Below the pieces are notes generated by a model. That model was not told where the DNA came from, did not search any database, and saw nothing but the letters and a program-made list of their open reading frames with translations. From Actinomycetales bacterium (GTDB taxonomy: Bacteria; Actinomycetota; Actinomycetes; Actinomycetales; JAHECE01), in NCBI GenBank assembly GCA_024641895.1, contig JAHECE010000031.1, forward strand, positions 1 through 15,464: a DNA stretch of 15,464 nucleotides. The letters are read 5' to 3'. Each line of letters starts with the position of its first letter. Positions within the stretch are counted from its first letter, which is position 1. The position numbers and the translations under genes were made by a program. Shown piece by piece: positions 1 to 8,093 of the stretch.

Positions 1-28
1 GACCCCCACGAACGGACCAGAGACCACG

Positions 29-2074
29 ATGACGACCGACGTCCCCACCCCGGCAGCAGACCTGATCGCCCGTTCGAACCGGCTCGGCGCCGACCCGCGG
101 AACACGAACTACGCCGGCGGCAACACCTCCGCCAAGGGAGCGGTCATCGACCCGGTGACGTCCCAGCCCGTCGAGCTCGTGTGGGTCAAGGGTTCCGGCG
201 GTGACCTCGGCACCCTGACCGAGGCGGGCCTGGCGGTGCTGCGCCTTGACCGCCTTCGAAGCCTCGCGCAGGTCTATCCCGGCGTGGACCGCGAGGACGA
301 GATGGTCGCCGCGTTCGACTTCTGCCTCCACGGCAAGGGCGGTGCGGCGCCGTCGATCGACACCGCGATGCACGGGCTCGTGGATGCCGCGCACGTGGAC
401 CATCTGCACCCGGACGCCGGTATCGCGCTGGCCACCGCCGCCGACGGCGAGGCCCTCACCGCGGAGTGCTTCGGTGACCGGGTGGCCTGGGTGCCGTGGC
501 GCCGGCCCGGCTTCCAGCTCGGCCTGGACATCGCCGCGATCAAGGCCGCCAACCCCCAGGCCATCGGCGTCATCCTCGGCGGCCACGGCATCACCGCGTG
601 GGGCGACACGAGCGAGGAGTGCGAGCGCCACTCGGTGGAGATCATCGCCAAGGCCACCCGCTTCCTGGCCGAGCGAGGCAAAGACGACCCCTTCGGCCGG
701 GTCATCCCCGGGTATGAGCCCCTGCCCGAGGCGGAGCGCCGGACCCGGGCGGCGGCGCTGGCCCCGGTGATCCGCGGCCTGGCCTCCACCGACAAGGCGC
801 AGGTCGGTCACTTCACCGACTCCGACGTCGTCCTCGACTTCGTCGCCCGCGCCGAGCACCCGCGCCTGGCCGAGCTCGGGACGTCCTGCCCGGACCACTT
901 CCTGCGCACCAAGGTCAAGCCGATGGTCCTGGACCTGCCACCGAGCGCCCCCCTCGAGGAGGCCGAGGCGCGCCTGCGCGAGCTGCACGCCGCCTATCGG
1001 GAGGACTACCGCGGCTACTACGAGCGCAACGCCACCGCCGACAGCCCGCCCATGCGCGGCGGCGACCCGGCGATCGTCCTCGTGCCCGGAGTGGGGATGT
1101 TCTCCTACGGCGCGAACAAGCAGACCGCCCGTGTGGCCGGTGAGTTCTACGTGAACGCGATCAACGTGATGCGCGGCGCCGAGGCTGTCTCCACCTACGC
1201 CCCGATCGACGAGGCCGAGAAGTTCCGCATCGAGTACTGGGCCCTGGAAGAGGCCAAGCTCGCCCGGATGCCCCGGCCCAAGGCTCTGGCCACCCGCGTC
1301 GCCCTCGTCACCGGGGCGGCGTCTGGCATCGGCAAGGCCATCGCGCAGCGCCTGGCTGCCGAGGGCGCGTGCGTCGTCGTAGCCGACCTCGACCTGGCCA
1401 AGGCACAGGCCACCGCTGCTGGGATCGGTGGCACCGACGTCGCCATCGGCGTCGCCGCGGACGTCGCCGCCGCCGACGCCGTCGAGGCAGCGTTCGCCGG
1501 CGCGGTCCTGGCCTTCGGCGGCGTGGACCTCGTGGTGAACAACGCCGGCCTGTCAATCTCCAAGCCGCTCCTGGAGACCACAGAACGCGACTGGGACCTG
1601 CAGCACGACGTCATGGCCAAGGGCTCCTTCCTCGTCTCCAAGGCCGCCGCCGCGATCATGAAGGCCCAGGGCATGGGCGGGGACATCGTGTACATCTCGA
1701 GCAAGAACTCCCTGTTCGCCGGGCCGAACAACATCGCCTACGGCGCCGTCAAGGCCGACCAGGCCCACCAGGTCCGCCTCCTGGCGGCCGAGCTCGGCCC
1801 GGACCAGATCCGCGTCAACGGCATCAACCCCGACGGCGTCGTGCGCGGCTCCGGCATCTTCGCCGGCGGCTGGGGCGCCTCCCGCGCGCAGGTGTACGGC
1901 GTCGCCGAAGACGACCTGGGCGCGTACTACGCCCAGCGCACGTTGCTCAAGCGCGAGGTGCTCCCCGAGCACGTCGCGGACGCCGTCTTCGCCCTCACCG
2001 GTGGTGAGCTCACCCGCACCACGGGCCTGCACATCCCCGTCGACTCCGGCGTCGCCGCCGCGTTCCTGCGCTGA
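29..2074 (+). CDS. rhaEW: Bifunctional rhamnulose-1-phosphate aldolase / L-lactaldehyde dehydrogenase
   Basis: This 681-residue fusion enzyme would cleave L-rhamnulose-1-phosphate to DHAP and L-lactaldehyde, then oxidise the lactaldehyde to lactate in the cytoplasm. Residues about 10-400 form a class II aldolase: AGGNTSAK at 29-36, likely zinc ligands H125 and H127 in VDHLHP, and H186 in GGHGI. Residues about 420-681 form a short-chain dehydrogenase: TGAASGIG at 428-435 (nucleotide binding), NNAG at 504-507, a Ser pair at 557-558 and the Y571-x3-K575 catalytic pair. All key residues of both halves are present. The domain order and length match the RhaEW family known from Bacillus, Chloroflexi and actinobacteria. 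The ATG at 29 has only a weak purine-rich stretch upstream. The 28 bases before it may be the tail of another rha gene, but this cannot be told. rhaB follows after 12 bases, so the two are probably co-transcribed. Confidence 0.93.
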   Translation: MTTDVPTPAADLIARSNRLGADPRNTNYAGGNTSAKGAVIDPVTSQPVELVWVKGSGGDLGTLTEAGLAVLRLDRLRSLAQVYPGVDREDEMVAAFDFCLHGKGGAAPSIDTAMHGLVDAAHVDHLHPDAGIALATAADGEALTAECFGDRVAWVPWRRPGFQLGLDIAAIKAANPQAIGVILGGHGITAWGDTSEECERHSVEIIAKATRFLAERGKDDPFGRVIPGYEPLPEAERRTRAAALAPVIRGLASTDKAQVGHFTDSDVVLDFVARAEHPRLAELGTSCPDHFLRTKVKPMVLDLPPSAPLEEAEARLRELHAAYREDYRGYYERNATADSPPMRGGDPAIVLVPGVGMFSYGANKQTARVAGEFYVNAINVMRGAEAVSTYAPIDEAEKFRIEYWALEEAKLARMPRPKALATRVALVTGAASGIGKAIAQRLAAEGACVVVADLDLAKAQATAAGIGGTDVAIGVAADVAAADAVEAAFAGAVLAFGGVDLVVNNAGLSISKPLLETTERDWDLQHDVMAKGSFLVSKAAAAIMKAQGMGGDIVYISSKNSLFAGPNNIAYGAVKADQAHQVRLLAAELGPDQIRVNGINPDGVVRGSGIFAGGWGASRAQVYGVAEDDLGAYYAQRTLLKREVLPEHVADAVFALTGGELTRTTGLHIPVDSGVAAAFLR

Positions 2075-2086
2075 GGGGGTCCCGCC

Positions 2087-3589
2087 ATGAGCCAACGCTT
2101 CGCCGCCGTGGACGTCGGCGCCTCCAGCGGCCGGGTCATCACCGGGCACCTCGAGGCCGGACGCCTGCTGACCGAGGAGGTCGCCCGGTTCACCAACGGA
2201 CCCGTCCCGGTGTCCCAAGCGGGACGCCAGCGCCTGCACTGGGACGTGCTGGGCCTGTGGGACGGGATCCGCACCGGCCTGCGGGCCGCCGGCGCTTCAG
2301 GGCCTGTCGCCTCGGTGGGCGTCGACACCTGGGCGGTGGACTACGGCCTCCTCGACGCCGACGGCGCGCTCCTCGGCAATCCCGTGCACTACCGCGACGC
2401 CAGGACCGACGGCGCGCCGGAGCGCCTCTTCGCCGCGTTGCCCGCCGCCGAGCACTACGCGACGACAGGCCTGCAGGTCCAACCCTTCAACACAGTCTTC
2501 CAGCTCGTGTCGGCCGGGGGCACGGCGCAGTTGGCAGCCGCGCAGGAACTGCTGCTCATCCCGGACCTCTTCGGGCACTGGCTGACCGGCGCGTCGGTCG
2601 CGGAGGTCACGAACGCCTCCACCACGGGCCTGCTCGACGCGCGAACACGCCGATGGAGCGACCCCGTGCTCGCGGTCGCCTCCCAGCTGGCCGGTCGCGA
2701 CCTGGCGGCGCTCCTGCCGCGGCTCGTCGAGCCCGGCACAGTGATCGCTCCCCTTCTCGGCGACGTGGCCAGAGAGCTCGCCCTGCCCGGCGCCGAGCTG
2801 GTCTCCGTCGGCACCCACGACACCGCCTCCGCCGTCGCCGCCGTCCCGATGGCGGACCCGTCGCGCTCGGCGTACATCTCCTCGGGCACCTGGTCCCTGG
2901 TCGGCCTCGAGCTCGACGAGCCGGTCCTGACCGAGGGCAGCCGACGGGCGAACGTCACGAACGAGCTCGGCGTCGCCGGCACCGTGCGCTACCTCCGCAA
3001 CGTCTCAGGCCTGTGGCTGCTCCAGGAATCCCTGCGTACGTGGGCACAGCAAGGCGCACCGCAGGACCTCGGCGCCCTCCTGGCGGCCGCGGCCCAGGTC
3101 CCGGGCCTTCGCACCGTCGTCGACGTCGACGACCCGGTCTTCGCCACACCGGGAGACGTGCCCCAGCGGATCGCCGAGACCGCCCAAGCGAGCGGCCAGC
3201 CGGTCCCGCAGAGCCCGCCCGAGATCGCCCGCTGCATCCTCGACTCCCTCGCGCTGGGTTACCGCCGCGCGATCCGCGCCGTCGCGGAGCACGGGAGGCG
3301 ACGCGTCGACGTCGTGCACATCGTCGGCGGCGGCGCACGCAACCCCCTCCTGTGCCGGCTGACCGCGGAGGCGACCGGGCTGCCCGTGATCGCCGGGCCG
3401 GGCGAGGCCACCGCCATCGGGAACCTGCTCACCCAGGCGTGGGCCACCGGCGCCCTACCCGGCGGCCTGCCACGGATCCGCGAGGTCGTGCGCGCCTCAA
3501 CCGAACTGACCCGGTGGGAACCCGCCGGCAACGACCAGGCCTGGGACCAGGCCGAGACCCGGCTGCGCAACAACGCGGCCACCAACTGA
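2087..3589 (+). CDS. rhaB: Rhamnulokinase
   Basis: This FGGY-family sugar kinase of 500 residues should phosphorylate L-rhamnulose with ATP to rhamnulose-1-phosphate, the substrate of the flanking aldolases. The N-terminal phosphate-binding motif DVGASSGR is at 9-16 and the sugar-contact segment GVDTWAVDYGLLD at 78-90. GTHDTA at 242-247 supplies the likely catalytic base D245 (equivalent to D237 of E. coli RhaB). NVSGLWLLQES at 305-315 and the ATP-site motif HIVGGGARNPLLC at 411-423 are both typical of rhamnulokinases. Length is normal for the family (about 480-500). The ATG at 2087 follows a G-rich Shine-Dalgarno site (GAGGGGG at 2073-2079). The gene lies 12 bases after rhaEW and 12 bases before rhaD, which indicates one operon. 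Confidence 0.95.
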   Translation: MSQRFAAVDVGASSGRVITGHLEAGRLLTEEVARFTNGPVPVSQAGRQRLHWDVLGLWDGIRTGLRAAGASGPVASVGVDTWAVDYGLLDADGALLGNPVHYRDARTDGAPERLFAALPAAEHYATTGLQVQPFNTVFQLVSAGGTAQLAAAQELLLIPDLFGHWLTGASVAEVTNASTTGLLDARTRRWSDPVLAVASQLAGRDLAALLPRLVEPGTVIAPLLGDVARELALPGAELVSVGTHDTASAVAAVPMADPSRSAYISSGTWSLVGLELDEPVLTEGSRRANVTNELGVAGTVRYLRNVSGLWLLQESLRTWAQQGAPQDLGALLAAAAQVPGLRTVVDVDDPVFATPGDVPQRIAETAQASGQPVPQSPPEIARCILDSLALGYRRAIRAVAEHGRRRVDVVHIVGGGARNPLLCRLTAEATGLPVIAGPGEATAIGNLLTQAWATGALPGGLPRIREVVRASTELTRWEPAGNDQAWDQAETRLRNNAATN

Positions 3590-3601
3590 AAGGACGAGAC
3601 C

Positions 3602-4426
3602 ATGCCCCTCAGCGAGCCGTACCCCGAGCTGGACGAGCTGCTCCGATCGATGGGAGCCGGCGGCCAGCGCATCAGCGAGATCGACGCCTCCGAGGCCGGC
3701 GCCGGGAACATCTCCGTGTACGTCGGCTGGGACCTGGAGCTGCGCCGCCGCTTCCCGGTCACCTCCGAGATCACCCTGCCGCTGCCTGCCCCGGCCCTGG
3801 CCGGCAAGACCCTCCTGGTGACCGGGTCCGGTCGCCGGCTGCGCCAGATCCACGAAGACCCCGAGACCGCCATCGCCGGCGTGAAGGTCCACGACGGCGG
3901 CATAACCGCCACGATGTTCACCTCACCTCGCCGCCTGTTCGAGAAGCTCACCAGCGAGTTCAACTCCCACCTGGCCGTCCACCAGGACCAGGTCGCGCGC
4001 CGCGGGATCGACTTCCAGGCCGTGGTGCACGCCCAGCCGATGCACCTGACGTTCCTCTCCCACATCCCGGCCTACCGGGACAACCAGACCTTCAACTCCA
4101 GGGTCCTGCGCTGGGAGCCGGAGAGCATCGTCGCCCTGGCCGAGGGCATCGGCGTCCTGCCGTTCCTCGTCCCCGGCTCGGCCGGGATGATGCAGGCCAA
4201 CGTCGAAGGGCTGCGCGAGTTCCAGATCGTGCTGTGGTCCAAGCACGGCGTCATGGCCCGCTCGGACCTGTCGGTCACCCGGGCCACCGACCGGATCGAG
4301 TACGCCGAGACCGGCGCGAAGTACGAGTACATGAACATCGTCGCCGGCGGCATCGCCGAAGGCCTCGCCCGCGAAGAGATCCGCCAAGTAGCCAGCGACT
4401 TCCAGATCGACTCACGCTGGGCGTGA
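3602..4426 (+). CDS. rhaD: Stand-alone class II aldolase, rhamnulose-1-phosphate aldolase (RhaD) type
   Basis: The 274-residue product matches the length of E. coli RhaD and can be aligned along its whole length by motif. GAGNIS at 33-38 is the phosphate-binding loop and LLVTGSGRRLRQI at 71-83 the VTGSG block. SEFNSHL at 118-124 contains E119, at the place of catalytic E117. LWSKHGVM at 211-218 gives H215, at the place of zinc ligand H212. The expected HxH zinc pair (H141/H143 in E. coli) reads H143-A-Q145 here, followed by H148, so one canonical ligand appears replaced. The likely reaction is the retro-aldol cleavage of L-rhamnulose-1-phosphate, which would duplicate the aldolase half of rhaEW two genes upstream. 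A different ketose-1-phosphate substrate is possible. Start chosen at 3602 because AAGGA lies 8 bases upstream. It is the last gene before the operon's hairpin. Confidence 0.8.
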   Translation: MPLSEPYPELDELLRSMGAGGQRISEIDASEAGAGNISVYVGWDLELRRRFPVTSEITLPLPAPALAGKTLLVTGSGRRLRQIHEDPETAIAGVKVHDGGITATMFTSPRRLFEKLTSEFNSHLAVHQDQVARRGIDFQAVVHAQPMHLTFLSHIPAYRDNQTFNSRVLRWEPESIVALAEGIGVLPFLVPGSAGMMQANVEGLREFQIVLWSKHGVMARSDLSVTRATDRIEYAETGAKYEYMNIVAGGIAEGLAREEIRQVASDFQIDSRWA

Positions 4427-4464
4427 GGTTCCGCACCGGCGAGCCGCGCTATCACGGCTCGGCT

Positions 4465-4505
4465 CACGGGCCCGAGGACGTTCGGATCACGTCCTCGGGC
4501 CGGTG
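4465..4505 (+). terminator. Strong hairpin ending the rhamnose operon
   Basis: A perfect 12-bp inverted repeat, GGCCCGAGGACG at 4469-4480 and its complement at 4490-4501, encloses a 9-base loop. After one mismatch the stem continues for three more pairs (4465-4467 with 4503-4505). It starts 38 bases after the rhaD stop. There is no U-run, as is common for GC-rich terminators, so it may act with a factor or protect the 3' end. A smaller 6-bp hairpin (4441-4446 with 4455-4460) lies just before it. Confidence 0.65.
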
Positions 4506-4530
4506 ACGAGAGGCGACGCCGACGGCGACG

Positions 4531-4711
4531 AGATCGATGACCACCCGGGCGTCCGGCTCCACATCGGTGATCTCCGTCCGGCCATGCCCAGCCTTGCGAT
4601 TGCCCTTCCACCGGTAGACGGCACCGGGTCCGGACGACGAACCCTCGTACCGTCGCCGCAGCGCCGGGTCCAGCCCCTCCCAGGGCGACCACGACTGCCA
4701 GCGACGCAAGT
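4531..4711. repeat. Direct repeat, copy 1 (SRPBCC 5' region)
   Basis: These 181 bases recur in the same orientation 10,753 bases further on. Five mismatches fall at 4557, 4563, 4576, 4584 and 4590. From 4591 to 4711 (121 bases) the copies are identical. Immediately left of 4531 the two copies share nothing evident. The repeat lies inside the truncated SRPBCC gene. Confidence 0.97.
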
Positions 4712-4787
4712 CCACGACCTCGTCGTAGACCGCTCGGGCGTGAGCGCCGACCGTGACATCCCGCTGCACCGTGTAGGTATCGGCCAT

Positions 4788-4940
4788 GCGCGCGAGCGCA
4801 GCAGCGGCCTGGTCACCAGGCCCTCGGGCGCGTGCCGGCCCGCATCACAAGCCAGCCAGTACGCGAGCCACCGGCACCGTGCTGGGAGCCGAGTGCCTGC
4901 ACGCCGCGGGCCGCGCACGAGGTGCGCCGACACTCCACCG
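4788..4940. other. Non-coding spacer with one palindrome
   Basis: This stretch separates the SRPBCC fragment from the stop of the rhamnosidase gene. I see no convincing gene. A 17-base perfect palindrome, GGCCTGGTCACCAGGCC at 4806-4822, could fold as a hairpin in the 3' tail of the rhamnosidase transcript or be a protein-binding site near the SRPBCC start. There is no supporting context for either. Confidence 0.4.
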
Positions 4941-7226
4941 TCACGAGGTGATCCGGTGTCGGAACAGCGGCGCTTGCACCGTGAGGGTGTGACGGCCGGG
5001 CGGCAGCTCCTCGTCCTGAGCACTGGGCCACCTGAAGACGGCGCGGGCGCCGGCCGGGACCTTCACCGTCACCGTCACGAGCTCGTCTCGCCGTTCCCAC
5101 TCGACGGCGGCGGCGCCCCGCGGGGTCATGAGAGCGCACCGCGCCCAGTCGATACCGTCCGCTACGAGCGGAGCGACGAGGATGTCGCGGTATCCCGGGG
5201 TGAGCGGGGCGATGCCGCCGATCGCGCGGTGCATCCAGTCGGCGACTGCGCCCAGCGCGTAGTGGTTGAAGCTGGTCATCTCACCGGGGTTGATGCTGCC
5301 GTCCGGCAGCATCGAGTCCCAGCGCTCCCAGATGGTGGTCGCTCCCATCGTCACCGGGTACAGCCAGGACGGGCACGCGCGCTGCAGGAGCAGCCGGTAC
5401 GCGACGTCGACATGCCCGGTCGAGCTGAGTGCAGCCGTGACGAACGGCGTGCCGGCGAATCCTGTGGTGATGCGGTAGCCGCTGTCTTCGACGAGTCGGG
5501 CGAGCCGGTCCCCGGCCCAGACCCGTTCCGTGTCCTCGAGCAGGCCGAACGCGATCGCGAGGGCGTAGACCGTGGCGCAGTCGCTCACGATCCGTTCGTC
5601 GGAAACGTAGGCGCGCCGGAAGGCCGCTCGCAGGTCGGAGGCCGCGGAGGCGAAATCCTGCACCTCGGCTGGGCTGCCGATGATGCGGGCTGCTTCGGAG
5701 ACCAGACGCAGGCTCCGGTAGGCGCACGCGGTGGCGACGACACCAGGGTCGGCCTTGGCGCGTTCCGGGTGGGCGGCCGGGGCGTCGGGATCGAGCCAGT
5801 CGCCGAACTGGAATCCGGTGTCCCACACCCCTGACGGGGACAGGGCCGCGCGTACCCGCCGGCCGTGCGCGAGCATCGACGGGAAGGTCTCCGTCAGGAC
5901 GACGACGTCGCCGTAGGCCTCCCAGAGCGCCCACGGCACCCAGACGGCGGCGTCGCCCCAGATCGCGGTCGGCGTCCCGGCCGGCGGGACCTCCTCGAGA
6001 TCCACGGCGCGCTTGAGGATGTCCGGGACGACGTAGGGCACGACGCCGTCGTGCCGCTCCTGCTCGAGGGCGAGGTCGGTCAGCCAGTCGAGGAGGAAGT
6101 CCTTGACGTCGAACAGGAAGGCGGCGGTCGGTCCGAAGATCGAGATGTCGCCTGTCCACCCGAGGCGTTCGTCGCGCTGTGGGCAGTCGGTGGGCACGTC
6201 GACGAAGTTGCCGCGCATGCCGCGGACGACGTTGTCGTGGAAGGTGTTGAGGTCGGGTACAGAGCACTCGAACGACCCGGTGCGTCGAAGGTCGGAGGAG
6301 ATGACGACGGCGGTGACCGCGTCGTCGTCGAGCGGGAGCTCGTCTCCCGGCCAGCCGGTCAGCTCGGCGTACCGGAACCCGTGGGACGTCATCGTCGGCT
6401 CGAAGATGTCGTCGCCGCCGCTGAGCGTGAAGCGGTCGGTCGCTTTCGCCGAGCGCAACGGGCGCACGGCGAGCTCGCCGCCGTCGAGCACCTCGGCGTG
6501 GCGTGCCGTGATGACCGTGCCGGCCTCGCCCTGCACCCGCAGCTTCAACCAGCCGACGACGTTCTGCCCGAAGTCGAGCAGGACGCCGCCTGTGGCGCTG
6601 CGCCACGTCCGCTCCGCTCTCAGGTGCGCGATGCGCCGCACGGGCGGGGCGGGGTCCGGCGTGAGCCGCACCGTGTCGTAGTCGACGACGCGGACCCCTG
6701 CCCACCCGTCGGCCCGGAACCCGGGGTGCTTCCAGGCGTCGTTGTAGCGGCGCGCATCGATGCTCTGCCCGTCGTAGAGGTCGTCCGACGTGACCGGGCC
6801 TGGTCCTGCGGTCCACGACTCGTCGGTGACTACCCGCTGCCGGTGGCCGTCGGCGTAGGTGAGCCGCAGCTCGGCAAAGGCGGCGATCTCGTCTCCGTAC
6901 CGCGTCGTCTCCATCCAGCCGAGACGTCCGTGGAACCATCCGTTGCCGACCGCGATCGCGAGCGTCGAGGTGTCCTCGACGAGGGGCGTCACGTCGTGCT
7001 CGACGTAGTGAACCCGCCACTCGTAGCTGGTCCACCCCGGGGTGAGGACGGCGTCGCTCACCGGTTCTCCGTTGATCCACGCCTCGCACACGCCCAGAGC
7101 GGACAGGTGGAGCGTGGCGGAGACCAGGTCGCCGTGACCGGCGTGCTTCGTGAACTCTTTGCGGAACTGCGGGGCGGAGTCGAGTGCGCCCGCCGGCGTG
7201 ATGAAGCGCCCGGTCCAGGTGGTCAT
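4941..7226 (-). CDS. GH78 alpha-L-rhamnosidase, cytoplasmic
   Basis: This 761-residue glycoside hydrolase should release terminal alpha-L-rhamnose from imported glycosides by an inverting mechanism. An N-terminal beta-sandwich region (about 35-200) carries the motifs CEAWINGEPVSDAVLTPGWT and GNGWFHGRLGW. A second beta domain follows (about 205-310, with LLDFGQNVVGWLKL), then the (alpha/alpha)6 catalytic barrel (about 315-660) and a C-terminal beta domain. DCPQRDERLGWTGD at 347-360 holds the probable general acid E353. TTIWERW at 630-636 holds the probable general base E634, followed by SFNHYALGAV. No signal peptide is visible, so it should act in the cytoplasm. It is shorter than many GH78 enzymes, which often carry an extra N-terminal domain. 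The ATG at 7226 was chosen for its GAGGAAA site. The frame stays open far upstream, but that part overlaps the permease gene and is not rhamnosidase-like. It is the last gene of the import operon, 44 bases after the permease. Confidence 0.93.
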   Translation of the reverse strand: MTTWTGRFITPAGALDSAPQFRKEFTKHAGHGDLVSATLHLSALGVCEAWINGEPVSDAVLTPGWTSYEWRVHYVEHDVTPLVEDTSTLAIAVGNGWFHGRLGWMETTRYGDEIAAFAELRLTYADGHRQRVVTDESWTAGPGPVTSDDLYDGQSIDARRYNDAWKHPGFRADGWAGVRVVDYDTVRLTPDPAPPVRRIAHLRAERTWRSATGGVLLDFGQNVVGWLKLRVQGEAGTVITARHAEVLDGGELAVRPLRSAKATDRFTLSGGDDIFEPTMTSHGFRYAELTGWPGDELPLDDDAVTAVVISSDLRRTGSFECSVPDLNTFHDNVVRGMRGNFVDVPTDCPQRDERLGWTGDISIFGPTAAFLFDVKDFLLDWLTDLALEQERHDGVVPYVVPDILKRAVDLEEVPPAGTPTAIWGDAAVWVPWALWEAYGDVVVLTETFPSMLAHGRRVRAALSPSGVWDTGFQFGDWLDPDAPAAHPERAKADPGVVATACAYRSLRLVSEAARIIGSPAEVQDFASAASDLRAAFRRAYVSDERIVSDCATVYALAIAFGLLEDTERVWAGDRLARLVEDSGYRITTGFAGTPFVTAALSSTGHVDVAYRLLLQRACPSWLYPVTMGATTIWERWDSMLPDGSINPGEMTSFNHYALGAVADWMHRAIGGIAPLTPGYRDILVAPLVADGIDWARCALMTPRGAAAVEWERRDELVTVTVKVPAGARAVFRWPSAQDEELPPGRHTLTVQAPLFRHRITS

Positions 7227-7270
7227 GGGTTTCCTCGCTGATCGTGTCGGGGACTGGCCAGGACCGCAGC

Positions 7271-8092
7271 TCAACCCTTGAGTCCGCCCGCGAAGCCCTG
7301 GACGATGTAGCGCTGCATGAAGAAGTACAAGATCAGGATCGGAAGGATGCTGATGAGGATCCCCGCGAAGATCAGGTTCCACTGCGCGCCGTACTGACCC
7401 ACGAATCCGTAGACGGCGACCGTGATGGTCTTGCGCTGCGACCCGGACAGGTAGAGCAGGGGCTGGAGGAAGTCGTTCCAGGTCCACACGACGTTGAGGA
7501 TGGCGACGGTTCCCGTGATCGGCCGAAGCAGTGGGAAGACGACGGACCAGAACGTGCGGAAGGCGCTTGCACCGTCCAGCGCTGCCGCTTCTTCGAACTC
7601 GACCGGCAGCGTTCGCATGAAGCCGGAGTAGAGGAAGATCGAGAAGGGCAGACCCTGGCCGACGCTGACGAGGATGACCCCCCAGAGACTGCCCAGAAGA
7701 CCCAGGTCGCGAATGGTCTGGTACATCGGGAGCAGTGCGAGCTGCATGGGGATCAGCAGGCCGACCAGGAACGCGAAGTAGGTCAGGGTGGACCACCGGG
7801 CGCCCAGCCGGGACAGGGGGTAGGCGGCTGAGGCAGCAAGGACGACGTTGAGGACGACGACGGTCACCGTGACGAGCGTGCTGTTGATGAGGCCGCTGCC
7901 CAGGTTGCCGACGTTCCAGGCCTCCACGAAGTTCTGCAGGGTGGGCTGGGTGGGCGGGGCGATGGCGGCGCCCTGGTCGCCAGGGGCCTTCAAGGCCAGG
8001 TTGACGAGCATGTAGATCGGGAACATGAACAGCAGCCCGACCAGGATCATCCCGATCTCGAGGACCAAGGTCTTCCGGGTGTAGCGCTTCAT
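7271..8092 (-). CDS. Carbohydrate ABC transporter permease, MalG type
   Basis: This 273-residue inner-membrane protein is one half of the translocation channel of a CUT1-family sugar importer. About six hydrophobic segments are visible (near residues 10-31, 70-92, 103-125, 135-157, 187-206 and 239-260). The ATPase-contact EAA loop is EEAAALDGASAFRTF at 167-181, and the C-terminus ends RYIVQGFAGGLKG, as is typical of MalG-like permeases. The start at ATG 8092 is preceded by AGGAGG with a 6-base gap. The longer open frame further upstream overlaps the other permease and was discarded. One base separates it from the stop of the MalF-type gene, so the pair is translationally linked. Confidence 0.95.
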   Translation of the reverse strand: MKRYTRKTLVLEIGMILVGLLFMFPIYMLVNLALKAPGDQGAAIAPPTQPTLQNFVEAWNVGNLGSGLINSTLVTVTVVVLNVVLAASAAYPLSRLGARWSTLTYFAFLVGLLIPMQLALLPMYQTIRDLGLLGSLWGVILVSVGQGLPFSIFLYSGFMRTLPVEFEEAAALDGASAFRTFWSVVFPLLRPITGTVAILNVVWTWNDFLQPLLYLSGSQRKTITVAVYGFVGQYGAQWNLIFAGILISILPILILYFFMQRYIVQGFAGGLKG

Positions 8093-8093
8093 C

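Larger units (their letters stand above)
4464..4787 (-). pseudogene. 5' remnant of an SRPBCC-family gene, cut after about 83 codons
   Basis: Read on the minus strand from ATG 4787, this frame starts MADTYTVQRDVTVGAHARAVYDEV and continues through the WQSWSPWEGLDPALRRRYEG segment to VIDL (codon boundary near 4531). Up to there it matches the SRPBCC protein at the right end of the window almost residue for residue (differences H/Q, T/M and E/D). After VIDL the match stops at once. The remaining 20 or so codons run into the hairpin downstream of the rhamnose operon and look like chance coding. An SRPBCC domain (START-like lipid or polyketide-binding fold) needs about 140 residues, so the C-terminal strands and long helix are missing. 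No clear Shine-Dalgarno site precedes 4787. I read it as a gene fragment left by recombination, although a short protein could still be made. Confidence 0.75.

Noticed and set aside
1..28. Tail of an upstream gene (for example rhamnose isomerase) overlapping the rhaEW start
   Set aside because: One frame is open and ends in TGA at 30-32, but nine codons are too few to support a gene call.
2257..4506. Open frame of about 750 codons overlapping rhaB and rhaD in another plus frame
   Set aside because: Its translation is almost entirely Arg/Pro/Ala/Gly, the usual frame-shift shadow of GC-rich genes. The real genes in the region have complete motifs.
4503..5834. Plus-strand open frame of about 440 codons opposite the SRPBCC fragment and the end of GH78
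   Set aside because: Its content changes with the genes it overlaps and it resembles no protein. The minus-strand genes explain the region.
5865..7241. Long open frame on the plus strand, opposite the GH78 gene
   Set aside because: It is antisense to a clear rhamnosidase, rich in Arg, Gly, Val and Asp, and has no recognisable domain. Such frames are common by chance in GC-rich coding DNA.
7227..7796. N-terminal extension of the GH78 frame by about 190 codons
   Set aside because: The extra part overlaps the permease gene in another frame and has no GH78 features. A good ribosome site and ATG occur at 7226.
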